Below are positions 1 to 7,948 of a stretch of 54,924 nucleotides of DNA, in pieces. The translations under genes and the position numbers were made by a program. The notes under the pieces are model-generated. The model was given only the letters and a program-made list of their open reading frames with translations. It did not search any database and was not told the origin of the DNA. Position 1 is the stretch's first letter, and every line of letters begins with the position of its first letter. Location of the stretch: contig CAZRHE010000012.1 of assembly GCA_964599875.1 (NCBI GenBank), positions 1 through 54,924 of the forward strand. The letters are read 5' to 3'. The stretch comes from RGIG4097 sp964599875. Its GTDB lineage: Bacteria > Bacillota > Clostridia > Christensenellales > CAG-917.

Positions 1-178
1 TTAGAATTTTCGCCGCTCTTTCGGGATAGTCGAGTTCGCAAAAAGACTCTATGAAGTCCTTGTCGATAGCGGGAAAAGACGACGGAACGATAAGTCCGCC
101 GTCATCGGAAATCCCTTTGACTATAGCCTCGCTCGCCGAATAGACGCGCGATACGTTTCTCGTGCTTATATATTTCAT
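1..178 (-). CDS. thrC: Threonine synthase, N-terminal part (runs off the window)
   Basis: Threonine synthase is a PLP enzyme that converts O-phosphohomoserine to threonine. Only the first 59 codons are inside the window. They read MKYISTRNVSRVYSASEAIV and continue with GISDDGGLIVPSSFP. This matches the family's N-terminal domain, where a start of the form MKYxSTR is followed by a GL.PDGGLYVP-like motif. The ATG at 178 overlaps the stop of the preceding P-loop gene as ATGA, so the two are probably translationally coupled. The PLP lysine and the rest of the catalytic domain lie outside the window, so activity cannot be judged. The assignment rests on the N-terminal motif alone, but that motif is distinctive. 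Confidence 0.85.
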   Translation of the reverse strand, partial: MKYISTRNVSRVYSASEAIVKGISDDGGLIVPSSFPAIDKDFIESFCELDYPERAAKIL

Positions 179-606
179 TTTTCGGATTGATATTTTTTGA
201 GAAATTCGGGGAAGTTCTCCTCGTTTTCGCTGACCGTGAGATAGAAAGTCGTTTCGTTTTCTTTTGCGACCTTATATATATCCGTAAAGAAATCCTCCAT
301 TTCCTGCACGGTTCTGCCGAGCATACGGTGCGCGCCGTCGATATAGAAACTTTCGATATCGTGATTGCCCGCAAGGATTCCTTTGATAAATCCTATGAGT
401 GCGTCTTCTCTGACGAATTGTTCACCGTCGTATTTCAGCACCGCGGTGTTAATCACGCGCACCTGATAACGAATGGAGTACATATATCTGTCCGTATCCG
501 ACACGAATACGATATCGCCCTTTGCGCTGTCGACGTTATCGTTTGCCATATCGATGATTCTTTTGGTTTTTCCGCTACCTTTTGCTCCGGTTATAAGTTG
601 TATCAT
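175..606 (-). CDS. Small P-loop NTPase-like protein, function unknown
   Basis: This is a 143-residue protein with a Walker A motif at the extreme N-terminus (GAKGSGKT, residues 7-14). A hydrophobic strand ending in Asp (FYID, about 87-90) could be the Walker B aspartate. It is too short for a kinase I can name and has no membrane segment. The start is well placed: GGAGGTG sits four bases before the ATG. The gene overlaps the start of thrC by four bases and follows the citrate synthase-like gene after about 60 bases. That gap is AT-rich and contains a weak possible promoter (TTGTAT-17-TAAAAT). Similar short P-loop proteins in Firmicutes are usually left as hypothetical or loosely called PilT-like; nothing here supports a pilus role. 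Confidence 0.7.
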   Translation of the reverse strand: MIQLITGAKGSGKTKRIIDMANDNVDSAKGDIVFVSDTDRYMYSIRYQVRVINTAVLKYDGEQFVREDALIGFIKGILAGNHDIESFYIDGAHRMLGRTVQEMEDFFTDIYKVAKENETTFYLTVSENEENFPEFLKKYQSEK

Positions 607-666
607 TTTACACCTCCGATTATATTTTATAAAAAATATAACCGAAATACAAGCCCCAATTTTATT

Positions 667-2091
667 TTAATCGATTTCTTCTAAAGTCGGGGTGTATCCG
701 TTCTCGTATGCAACGAATTCCGCATATCTTGCGGCGTCGTTACGTTTGATGAATTTGTCGAGTTCTATATCCGACATACTTGCGGTTCTTCCCGCCTCGT
801 AAAGTCCGTCCACGTAGTCCTTCATCATTGCGACGAGAGGATCTTGTTTGTTTACTTTCGCTTCCGCAGGCAAGGAATAGTAACTGTTTATCCAAAACGC
901 GAGTCCCGCAAGTCCGCTGAAACGGTCGATGATGACGCGAGGTGCGCGATTGAGTATTCTTTCAGTGTCGAATATATTGTATATTTCTTGATCTTTAAGC
1001 ATGCCGTCCGCGTGTATGCCCGCTTTCGTCACGTTGAAGTTTCTGCCGACGAAAGGAGTTCTCTCGGGGATAACTATGCCCATTTCGTGTTCGAAGTAAT
1101 CCGCGATTTCCGTGATGACGGATAAATCCATTCCCCCGCTGTTTCCGCGGAGAGAAGTATATTCTATCGCCATTGCTTCAAGAGGAGTGTTTCCCGTTCT
1201 TTCCCCGATTCCGAGCAGCGTCGTGTTGACCGCGCCGCAACCGTGTAACCACGCCGTCGCGGAGTTGGTGACCGCCTTATAAAAGTCGTTGTGACCGTGC
1301 CATTCGAGGCGCTCGGACGGAAATTCAGCATAATAACGGAAGCCGTAAATAATGCCTTGTACGCTTCGAGGGAGCGCGGTACCGGGATAAGAAACACCGT
1401 AACCCATAGTGTCGCAAGCACGGATTTTGATAGGGATTCCGCTGTCTTCGCTCAACTTCATGAGTTCGATTGCAAACGGAACGACGAATCCGAAATAATC
1501 CGCTCTCGTGATATCTTCGAAGTGGCAACGGGGCACGATTCCTCTTTCGAGTGCCATTTTGACGATGGAAAGATATTTATCCATCGCCTGCGCGCGCGTC
1601 ATATTCATCTTCTTGAAGATGTGATAGTCCGAGCAACTGACAAGCACGCCCGTTTCCTTGATTCCGAATTGTTTGACGAGTTCGAAATCCTTTTCGTTCG
1701 CTCTAATCCACGAAGTAATTTGCGGAAAATCGTAGCCGAGTTCCAAGCATTTTTCCACTGCTTTTTTGTCGTTTTCGCTGTAAAGGAAAAATTCGCTTTG
1801 TCTGATTATGCCGTTGGGGCCGCTCATCTTGTGGAGCATTTTGTAAAGATTCACGATATCCTTGACCGCAAAAGGCTCGCAAGATTGTTGACCGTCGCGG
1901 AAAGTCGTGTCCGTTATATAAATATCCTTCGGACATTCCATAGGCACGTGGCGCATGTTGAAAGTAGTCTTCGGCACTTCGCCGAAAGAAAATACTTTTC
2001 TATGCAAATTCGGGTTGGCAACGTCTTGCAAATTCGGCTTATATGCGTGTTCCTCGATGACGTGATGCGTCTTGTTGTACTTAACTATCAT
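667..2091 (-). CDS. HMGL-family acyltransferase, probably (Re)-citrate synthase or 2-isopropylmalate synthase-like
   Basis: This 474-residue protein belongs to the DRE-TIM metallolyase family, which condenses acetyl-CoA with a 2-oxo acid. The signature DTTFRDGQQS (residues 61-70) supplies the metal-binding Asp and catalytic Arg, and HGHND (265-269) supplies two metal-ligand histidines. The N-terminal stretch of about 50 residues ahead of the barrel and the HFEDITRAD motif (190-198) recall the group that includes (Re)-citrate synthase of Clostridium kluyveri. That enzyme makes citrate in anaerobes lacking the usual si-type enzyme. Many databases call this group 2-isopropylmalate synthase, but the LeuA C-terminal regulatory domain is not evident. 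No leu genes are adjacent; prfA lies 17 bases upstream. AAGGAGG precedes the ATG. The family is sure; the substrate is inferred from remembered similarity. Confidence 0.8.
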   Translation of the reverse strand: MIVKYNKTHHVIEEHAYKPNLQDVANPNLHRKVFSFGEVPKTTFNMRHVPMECPKDIYITDTTFRDGQQSCEPFAVKDIVNLYKMLHKMSGPNGIIRQSEFFLYSENDKKAVEKCLELGYDFPQITSWIRANEKDFELVKQFGIKETGVLVSCSDYHIFKKMNMTRAQAMDKYLSIVKMALERGIVPRCHFEDITRADYFGFVVPFAIELMKLSEDSGIPIKIRACDTMGYGVSYPGTALPRSVQGIIYGFRYYAEFPSERLEWHGHNDFYKAVTNSATAWLHGCGAVNTTLLGIGERTGNTPLEAMAIEYTSLRGNSGGMDLSVITEIADYFEHEMGIVIPERTPFVGRNFNVTKAGIHADGMLKDQEIYNIFDTERILNRAPRVIIDRFSGLAGLAFWINSYYSLPAEAKVNKQDPLVAMMKDYVDGLYEAGRTASMSDIELDKFIKRNDAARYAEFVAYENGYTPTLEEID

Positions 2092-2108
2092 AATCGGCCC
2101 TCCTTACC

Positions 2109-3197
2109 TTACTCGTCGATGTTTTCCAGCAATTTGTTTTGCACCGCGATTTGTAGCGCGGATATCATTTCGTCCATATCTCCCAACATAAATTTATCGA
2201 GAGAATAGAGCGTGAAACCTATTCTGTGGTCAGTCACTCTCCCTTGAGGGAAGTTATACGTGCGGATTCTTTCGCTTCTGTCCCCCGTACCCACTTGCGC
2301 GCGACGAGTTTCAGCGTATTCCTTATCCGCTTGCGATTGATAATAGTCGTAAAGTCTTGACTTCATGACTTTCATCGCCTTTTCTCTGTTCTTAATTTGA
2401 CTGCGTTCGTCCTGACATTCCACGACGATTCCCGTAGGGATATGCGTCATGCGAATAGCGGATTCCGTCTTATTGACGTGTTGTCCGCCCGCACCCGAAC
2501 TTCTGTAAGTGTCGATTTTGAGGTCGCTTTCCTTGATTTCGACTTCGACGTCTTCCGCCTCCGGCAAAACCGCAACCGTAACCGTCGAGGTATGTATTCT
2601 GCCTTGGGATTCCGTTTCGGGCACTCTTTGCACGCGGTGCACTCCGCTTTCGAATTTAAGTTTGCCGTACGCGCCCTTGCCCGCAATCATGAACACCGCT
2701 TCTTTGACGCCGCCGAGTTCGGTCATATTTACGTTGATATCTTCCACTTTCCAGCGGTTGAGATCGGCGTAGTGACGATACATTTTCATAAGTTCGGTGC
2801 CGAAAAGGCTTGCTTCTTCTCCGCCCGCGCCCCCGCGTATTTCAATAATAACGTTATTGTCTTCGTTGGGGTCTTTGGGGAGCATTGCGATTTGGAGCGC
2901 CTTGCCGTCCTCGTCCAAAGCGTCGCGAAGGTCGTCGAGTTCGCTTTTGATGAGGTCGCGCATTTCCTGATCGGTTTCCTGCGCAAGTTCCTTTTCGCAA
3001 TCGTCGAATTGTTTTTTATGGGACGCATAAGCGTCGTAACATTCCACTATCGGCGTAAGTCCCGCAAGTTCTTTTCCGAGTTCGCGGAATTTGTTTTGAT
3101 CCGCAATGACTTCGGGTTTTGAAAGGAGTTCCCCTATCTCGTGATAGCGTCCTTTAATCTTTTCGAGTTTGGCAAGCATTGCTTCCGAAATCTTCAT
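2109..3197 (-). CDS. prfA: Peptide chain release factor 1
   Basis: RF1 recognises UAA and UAG stop codons and triggers peptidyl-tRNA hydrolysis on the ribosome. The protein has the normal length of 362 residues. The peptidyl-transferase GGQ motif is at 237-239 in a SSGAGGQHVNK context. The codon-recognising PxT tripeptide is PET at 193-195, which marks RF1 and not RF2. AAGGTG precedes the ATG. The gene lies just downstream of the prmC fusion gene, which modifies the GGQ glutamine, and this neighbourhood is common in bacteria. It probably shares a transcript with the (Re)-citrate synthase-like gene. Confidence 0.98.
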   Translation of the reverse strand: MKISEAMLAKLEKIKGRYHEIGELLSKPEVIADQNKFRELGKELAGLTPIVECYDAYASHKKQFDDCEKELAQETDQEMRDLIKSELDDLRDALDEDGKALQIAMLPKDPNEDNNVIIEIRGGAGGEEASLFGTELMKMYRHYADLNRWKVEDINVNMTELGGVKEAVFMIAGKGAYGKLKFESGVHRVQRVPETESQGRIHTSTVTVAVLPEAEDVEVEIKESDLKIDTYRSSGAGGQHVNKTESAIRMTHIPTGIVVECQDERSQIKNREKAMKVMKSRLYDYYQSQADKEYAETRRAQVGTGDRSERIRTYNFPQGRVTDHRIGFTLYSLDKFMLGDMDEMISALQIAVQNKLLENIDE

Positions 3198-3253
3198 ACG
3201 TCACCTTGATTATAATTGATTAGGTTTAAGTTAATATTAAAGCCGATTCCCTT

Positions 3254-5107
3254 TTATTCGGCTTTTCTTTTGACGATTGCCATACGGTCGAGCCCTTCCA
3301 TATCCTTGAATATCTCGACGTCGTAAGCGGAGAATATATCCACTATGTTTTCAGTCTGTCCCACTCCGAATTCAAGGAGCAAAACGCCGTCTTTTTCGAG
3401 ATGTTCTTCGAGTCCGCGTGCGATAATGCGATAGAATTTCAATCCGTCCTTGTCGCCGTCGAGAGCGAGTTTAGGTTCGAAATCCTTGACTTTCACGTCC
3501 AGTTTAAGCACGTCGTCGCTGGGAATATAAGGAGGATTTGACACGATGACGTCAAAACGTTTTCCTGCAACCGCCGCCCACATATCTCCGTTCGAGAAGT
3601 CCACTCTGACACCCGTATTTATGCTGTTTGCAAGCGCGACGTCAACCGCGCCTACGCTCACGTCGCACGCACTCACGTTAGCGGTGGTATTCTTTGCGAT
3701 AGCGACTGCAATCGCTCCGCTTCCCGTGCACAAATCGAGAACGCCGACTTTGCCGTCCGCACTCTTTTCTTTGACGATTGCGATAGCCTTTTCGACGAGT
3801 TCCTCGGTTTCGGGACGAGGGATAAGCACGGAGGAATTGACTGCAAGTTTTATGCCGTAAAACTCCGCGTATCCGAGAGCGTATTGGAGAGGCGCGCCGT
3901 CTTTCATTTTTTCCGCTATGCGCATTGCGTTTTCGTATTCGACGGAAGAAAGATGAGATACGGATTGCAGTTCGCTTCTCTTCTTCCCCGTGACTTCCAC
4001 CAAAATCCAATCGATATCGCTTTCGTCCGCACCGAGAGCGGTTTCGGCAATCTTCTTTCTCGCGACGGGAACGGGCATCTTAATATCGAATTTTTTGACG
4101 GGATAAGACGGGTCTTCGTCCATTGCCTGCACGGTTTTGAACGCAGTCAGACTGACTTCGAGCATACTGTCGTCGGGTTCGCGCGTGGTGAGAAGTTGCA
4201 ACGCCATGCCGGGCGCGCGCAAAATTCTCACGGGAAGTGCGTCGGATTTTGCAAGAAGTTTCAATATCTCGTACGAAATTCCCGCAACGACTGGTATAAA
4301 CAACAATTTGATAGGCACTCTGATAAGTCCTTGCACGCCTTTGCTTTGAGCGGTGAACCACTCTCCGATTTCGGGAAGGTCGCTGAGGCCCCAATTCACG
4401 AAAGCGAACACGATTATGCTGACCATTATGACCAAAAACATAAACGTCGTTCCGCAACGGCTGTGTTGACGGCTCATCTTTCTCGCGTTTTCGACGGTGA
4501 GATCGAGCCCGTGCTCGTAGCAGTTGATGACTTTATGCTCCGCTCCGTGATACATAAACACTCTGCGGATATCCTTCATCAGACTGACGAGGACTATGTA
4601 CAAGGTAAAAATCACGAGCATAACGACGCTTTCGATAAGACTGTACCAAAGGCTTGAAAGAGAGGAAGAAGAAAGCGCGTCGATTTTGAAAAGCGCGGAC
4701 GCTATAACGTTCGGAAGAACGACGAAAAGTCCCACCGCAAGCACTATGCCGAGGACGAGGGAGAACCCCATCAACACGTTCATAGGATTGATTTTGAACT
4801 TCTTCGCGACCTTTTTTTCAAATTCGCTCGGCTCGGAAAAATCTCCGTACACCTCTGCGGAGCGCATAAGTATTCCCATGCCCTCGTAGAGTTGCGTCAC
4901 GAGATTTACAACCCCTCTCACGAAGGGGAGTTTCGAAAACGCGCTCTTGTCCTTATCAGACTTCGTGCGCATACTTTCGATAGTGATTTCGCCCGCTTCC
5001 GTGCGAACGGCGGTTGCGATAGCCGTACTGCCTTTCATCATGACGCCTTCGAGGACCGCTTGTCCGCCTATAGAAGTTCTTTTGACCGCTTTTTCTTTTT
5101 TACTCAT
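3254..5107 (-). CDS. prmC: DUF1385 membrane domain fused to release factor glutamine methyltransferase PrmC
   Basis: This is one continuous 617-residue frame carrying two normally separate proteins. Residues about 10-325 are a DUF1385 (YqhQ-like) membrane protein, with IGGQAVLEGVMMKG near the start, HGAEHKVINCYEHG at about 187 and several membrane helices (about 110-135, 155-175, 220-237, 265-285). Residues about 340-617 are PrmC, which methylates the GGQ glutamine of release factors. They include RPETEELVEKA, the SAM-binding DLCTGSGA (about 458) and the catalytic NPPY (524-527). The target, prfA, is next door. I chose the ATG at 5107; an in-frame TTG at 5122 would add five residues, and neither has a strong ribosome binding site. 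The fusion would tether PrmC to the membrane. Confidence 0.9.
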   Translation of the reverse strand: MSKKEKAVKRTSIGGQAVLEGVMMKGSTAIATAVRTEAGEITIESMRTKSDKDKSAFSKLPFVRGVVNLVTQLYEGMGILMRSAEVYGDFSEPSEFEKKVAKKFKINPMNVLMGFSLVLGIVLAVGLFVVLPNVIASALFKIDALSSSSLSSLWYSLIESVVMLVIFTLYIVLVSLMKDIRRVFMYHGAEHKVINCYEHGLDLTVENARKMSRQHSRCGTTFMFLVIMVSIIVFAFVNWGLSDLPEIGEWFTAQSKGVQGLIRVPIKLLFIPVVAGISYEILKLLAKSDALPVRILRAPGMALQLLTTREPDDSMLEVSLTAFKTVQAMDEDPSYPVKKFDIKMPVPVARKKIAETALGADESDIDWILVEVTGKKRSELQSVSHLSSVEYENAMRIAEKMKDGAPLQYALGYAEFYGIKLAVNSSVLIPRPETEELVEKAIAIVKEKSADGKVGVLDLCTGSGAIAVAIAKNTTANVSACDVSVGAVDVALANSINTGVRVDFSNGDMWAAVAGKRFDVIVSNPPYIPSDDVLKLDVKVKDFEPKLALDGDKDGLKFYRIIARGLEEHLEKDGVLLLEFGVGQTENIVDIFSAYDVEIFKDMEGLDRMAIVKRKAE

Positions 5108-5146
5108 CTTAATTGCGTTCAAGACGCTCGTTTTACCCTAAAAAAG

Positions 5147-5180
5147 CAAAAATGCAGTTCCGAACACCGGCAACTGCATT
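5147..5180 (-). terminator. Intrinsic terminator of rpmE
   Basis: Downstream of rpmE on the minus strand a nine-base stem (AATGCAGTT with AACTGCATT) closes a 12-base loop and is followed by T residues. It separates rpmE from the prmC fusion gene, whose start lies about 40 bases further on. Confidence 0.75.
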
Positions 5181-5191
5181 TCGATTCCAAA

Positions 5192-5398
5192 CTAGTCGAG
5201 ATTGTATCTCTTTTTGAACTTATCAACACGGCCACCGGTGTCAACCAGTTTTTGTTTGCCGGTGAAGTAAGGATGGCATTTGGAGCAGATTTCTACTCTG
5301 AGTTCATCGCACTTTTTAGTAGTGCCGGTTTGGAACGTGTGTCCGCAAGCGCAGATTACGTTTACGGTGTGGTACTCGGGATGGATACCTTCTTTCAT
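5192..5398 (-). CDS. rpmE: 50S ribosomal protein L31, zinc-binding type
   Basis: This 68-residue protein is the bacterial L31 of the large ribosomal subunit. It starts MKEGIHPEYH and carries cysteines at 16, 18, 38 and 41 (CAC and CSKC), the zinc-binding C+ form. The family signature HPYFTGKQ is present. The ATG at 5398 is chosen because it matches the family N-terminus and has CGGAG a few bases upstream; the frame stays open further upstream but that part is not L31. The gene stands alone with its own promoter and terminator. Confidence 0.97.
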   Translation of the reverse strand: MKEGIHPEYHTVNVICACGHTFQTGTTKKCDELRVEICSKCHPYFTGKQKLVDTGGRVDKFKKRYNLD

Positions 5399-5468
5399 TT
5401 TTGTTCTCCGAATTTTGATTTTTACACCCACACGCGCCGATTGCGCGTATATGACATAAAGTTTCTTT

Positions 5469-5496
5469 ATTATAACACATTTTTTCCTATTGTCAA
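5469..5496 (-). promoter_or_regulatory. Predicted promoter of rpmE
   Basis: On the minus strand TTGACA (5496-5491) and TATAAT (5474-5469) are separated by 16 bases. This gives a leader of roughly 65 bases before rpmE. The stretch between this promoter and 5619 shows nothing else I can name. Confidence 0.75.
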
Positions 5497-5619
5497 GCGA
5501 ATAAGGGCGTAAACGCGGTTGATTTAGACGGCGTTGCATTTAACGATACAAAATCGCGCATTTGTTCGGTTTTCGCACTCTACACGCCTCCCCACCGCGC
5601 CGCCGACCGAAAATCACTA

Positions 5620-5648
5620 TTGACGATTTATCGGCACTGGTGTATCAT
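5620..5648 (+). promoter_or_regulatory. Predicted promoter of the FMN riboswitch transcript
   Basis: TTGACG (5620-5625) and TATCAT (5643-5648) are separated by 17 bases, directly upstream of the FMN aptamer. Transcription would begin near 5655, about ten bases before the first aptamer stem. Confidence 0.7.
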
Positions 5649-5663
5649 TATCTCATCAAAATA

Positions 5664-5777
5664 AACTCTGGACAGGGTGAAATTCCCTACCGTTGGTAAT
5701 ACGCAAGTTAGTCCGACAGCCCCAACAGCTGATGTGGTGAGATTCCACTACCGCCCGTATAGTCGGAATGGGAGAGA
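5664..5777 (+). promoter_or_regulatory. FMN riboswitch (RFN element)
   Basis: The conserved RFN core is easy to read: CAGGGTGAAATTCCCTACCG, then GTCCGACAG, then GTGGTGAGATTCCAC, then AGTCGGAATGGGAG. P1 pairs CTCT near 5666 with AGAG near 5773; P2 is AGGG with CCCT; P3 pairs GTTGG with CCGAC. The aptamer ends only a few bases before the start codon at 5781. The Shine-Dalgarno-like GGGAG (5770-5774) lies within the aptamer's 3' conserved segment and its end is in P1. No separate terminator or sequestering hairpin fits between the aptamer and the gene. FMN binding would therefore be expected to block translation of the transporter by stabilising P1. Confidence 0.95.
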
Positions 5778-5780
5778 GGT

Positions 5781-6476
5781 ATGAAAAAAACCATTTTCGT
5801 TGCAGAAGTAGCGGTTTTTGCCGCACTCGTTTTCGTTGCGACCATAGTTATCGCAATTCCGTCCGCAGCCACGTCGGGATACGTCAATTTCGGTGACACC
5901 GTTATTTTTATAGCGGCGGCGTTTTTAGGTCCTATCGGCGGACTCGTCGCAGGTGGCATAGGCTCAATGTTTGCCGACCTCGTCTACTCCCCCGCATGGA
6001 TGCCCGTCACCCTAATTGTAAAAGGGCTGGAAGGACTTATCGCAGGGCTGATTTTCAAAGCGATTTCTTCCCGTCTTAAAGACAAAAAGTACGCGTTGCC
6101 GCTTGCTCTCGTCGTAGGTTTCGTGGTCGCCGCAGTTGAAATGGTCGTCGGCTACTATATCGGCGGAGCAATCATTCTCGGTATATCTACGGGAGATTTC
6201 CAAGTGGGATTCGTATCTTCCGCAGTCGACATTCCCGGCAACTGTCTGCAAGGCGGAGTGTCCGTCCTCGTCGGCACGGTGATATCCCTTGCGCTTGCCA
6301 AAATTCCTTACACGAAGAGGATTATGGACAAAAACTCCGCTGTCTTTACAAAACGTAAAGCGGAAACAGTCCTCCCCGCAAACGACGAAATCGCGGCGGA
6401 AGACGTCGCGACTGATTCCGAAATCGACGTAACCGTTGACGAGGAAGTTTCGATTTCCGAAGAAGAAAAAGAATAA
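5781..6476 (+). CDS. ECF transporter S component, predicted riboflavin-specific
   Basis: This 231-residue integral membrane protein has about five or six hydrophobic helices between residues 5 and 175 (starting MKKTIFVAEVAVFAALVFVA) and resembles the ECF S-component family that takes up riboflavin. S components bind the vitamin and dock on a shared energising module (EcfA, EcfA', EcfT), which is not in this window. The FMN riboswitch directly upstream makes riboflavin or a related flavin the likely substrate. The last 45 residues form an acidic, probably cytoplasmic tail that is not typical of S components. The stop codon abuts the stop of the opposing ABC gene with no base between them. Confidence 0.88.
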   Translation: MKKTIFVAEVAVFAALVFVATIVIAIPSAATSGYVNFGDTVIFIAAAFLGPIGGLVAGGIGSMFADLVYSPAWMPVTLIVKGLEGLIAGLIFKAISSRLKDKKYALPLALVVGFVVAAVEMVVGYYIGGAIILGISTGDFQVGFVSSAVDIPGNCLQGGVSVLVGTVISLALAKIPYTKRIMDKNSAVFTKRKAETVLPANDEIAAEDVATDSEIDVTVDEEVSISEEEKE

Positions 6477-7187
6477 TTAAGTGCCGAGCGCAATCAACAG
6501 GTCTTTTCTGATCGAGGATAATTCCTCGCCAGATAGGGACCTGTTTTCCGCTTGCAATTTTATTTCACCCTCGAGAATAATTTCCGCAGGTTTTCCTCCG
6601 AGGACGATATATCTGTCCGCACAAAGCAGACATTCGTCAATTGCGTGCGTCACGAACAAAACCGTCCTCGGCGACTTTGAGTTGAGCGCAATCAGGTTTT
6701 TTATAAGCCTTGCTTTAAGCGCGGTGTCAAGGGCTTTGAAAGGCTCGTCCATTATGAGAATTTTGCCGGGATAAAGATATGCCCTTGCAAGCGCGACCCT
6801 TTGCGCTTGTCCCCCGCTTATCTCGTCGGGATACTTGTCCATGCAATCTAAAATTTCAAGTGCGGACAGCGTTTCGACGATTTTTTCTGTTCTCTCTTTT
6901 TTATCCTTAATTATCGAACGTAATATCAAATCAAGGTTTTTATACACCGAAATCGAGGGGATTAACCTGTCTTTTTGAAAAATGTACGATTTTCTTCCCT
7001 CCGCTCCGTCTATCGTTCCGTCATAGAAAATCAGTCCCGCAACGGCGTTCACGAGAGTGGTTTTGCCGACCCCCGACCCGCCTAAAACAACGTTGATTTT
7101 GTTCTCTAAAAACACGGTCGAAAAGGAATCGAACACGAGATTGTCGCCGTATGCGACGGTCAAGTTTTTCACGGTCACGTCACTCAT
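6477..7187 (-). CDS. ABC transporter ATP-binding protein, SsuB/TauB type
   Basis: This 236-residue ATPase would energise the importer encoded with it. It has Walker A (GGSGVGKTT, about 37), a Q-loop glutamine (YIFQKDRL), the signature SGGQAQRVALARA and Walker B (ILIMDEPFKALD), and the switch histidine in VTHAIDE. Its length and motifs fit the nitrate/sulfonate/taurine subfamily. The ATG at 7187 has GGGAGG seven bases upstream and overlaps the permease stop as ATGA; an upstream TTG would add five residues. It is the last gene of the unit that begins with the TM1266-like regulator. The substrate cannot be read from the sequence. Confidence 0.92.
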   Translation of the reverse strand: MSDVTVKNLTVAYGDNLVFDSFSTVFLENKINVVLGGSGVGKTTLVNAVAGLIFYDGTIDGAEGRKSYIFQKDRLIPSISVYKNLDLILRSIIKDKKERTEKIVETLSALEILDCMDKYPDEISGGQAQRVALARAYLYPGKILIMDEPFKALDTALKARLIKNLIALNSKSPRTVLFVTHAIDECLLCADRYIVLGGKPAEIILEGEIKLQAENRSLSGEELSSIRKDLLIALGT

Positions 7188-7948
7188 CTTGCGACCTCCC
7201 AAATCTTTTTCAATATCTTCACAACTCCTTCAAGGACGAAACTGAATACGATTGCGACAAACGTCCAAGCAAGCAAACTTTCAATTTCGGGCAATGCGTA
7301 TGCGGTCTGTATTTTCTCACCTATCGTGCCTGAAAGCGACGTCAAAATCTCCGCCGCCACCACAACTTTAAGAGTTAGCGAAAGCGTTGATTCGGACGTG
7401 TCGAAAAGCACGGGCGCAATCGTGGGAAGATAGATTGAAAATATCTTATCCCGCTTTCGCACTTCGTATAAATCCGCCATTTCGAGTAGGTCTTTATCCA
7501 CCTCTGCGATAGCGGTGTGAAACGCCGAATACATGACGGGAAACGCTATCAAAAATCCGACGACGACCGCCATTGTTTTGTTGGATAAGAATGCGTACAG
7601 CACGAGTATCACTGCAACCGTAGGCGCGGAGCGCAAAAACGTCACAATAGGCGCAACCACTTTGTGCAAAGGCTTAAACGCCCCTCCGAGTGCTGCGAGC
7701 GCAAGTGCAAAAACGAAAGACAGCGCAAAACTCTCTATCGTGCGAAGAATAGTCCTTCCGACGCTCTCCCAAAATCCGCTTTCCGAGCCGAGCGTAAAGA
7801 ATTTTTCAAGCACGACGGACGGCATGGGGAGAACGAAAGGATTGTTTTCAACCTTTGCGATTATAGCCCAAATCCCGACCGTAAGCCCGAAAGCGAGGAC
7901 GGGATAAAGGATATTTTCAAGGAGTTTTTTCGCCGTCGTTTTTTTCAT
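7184..7948 (-). CDS. ABC transporter permease, SsuC/ThiX type
   Basis: This 254-residue inner-membrane protein has about six hydrophobic segments and belongs to the BPD inner-membrane component family. The coupling-helix region is visible as DLYEVRKRDKIFSIYLPTIAP (EAA-like loop, about 162-182, with the usual Gly of the EAA motif not obvious). It directly follows the substrate-binding protein gene with no spacing and overlaps the ATPase gene by four bases, so the three are one transport unit. Members of this subfamily carry sulfonates, taurine, nitrate or thiamine precursors; the actual cargo is unknown. Confidence 0.9.
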   Translation of the reverse strand: MKKTTAKKLLENILYPVLAFGLTVGIWAIIAKVENNPFVLPMPSVVLEKFFTLGSESGFWESVGRTILRTIESFALSFVFALALAALGGAFKPLHKVVAPIVTFLRSAPTVAVILVLYAFLSNKTMAVVVGFLIAFPVMYSAFHTAIAEVDKDLLEMADLYEVRKRDKIFSIYLPTIAPVLFDTSESTLSLTLKVVVAAEILTSLSGTIGEKIQTAYALPEIESLLAWTFVAIVFSFVLEGVVKILKKIWEVAR

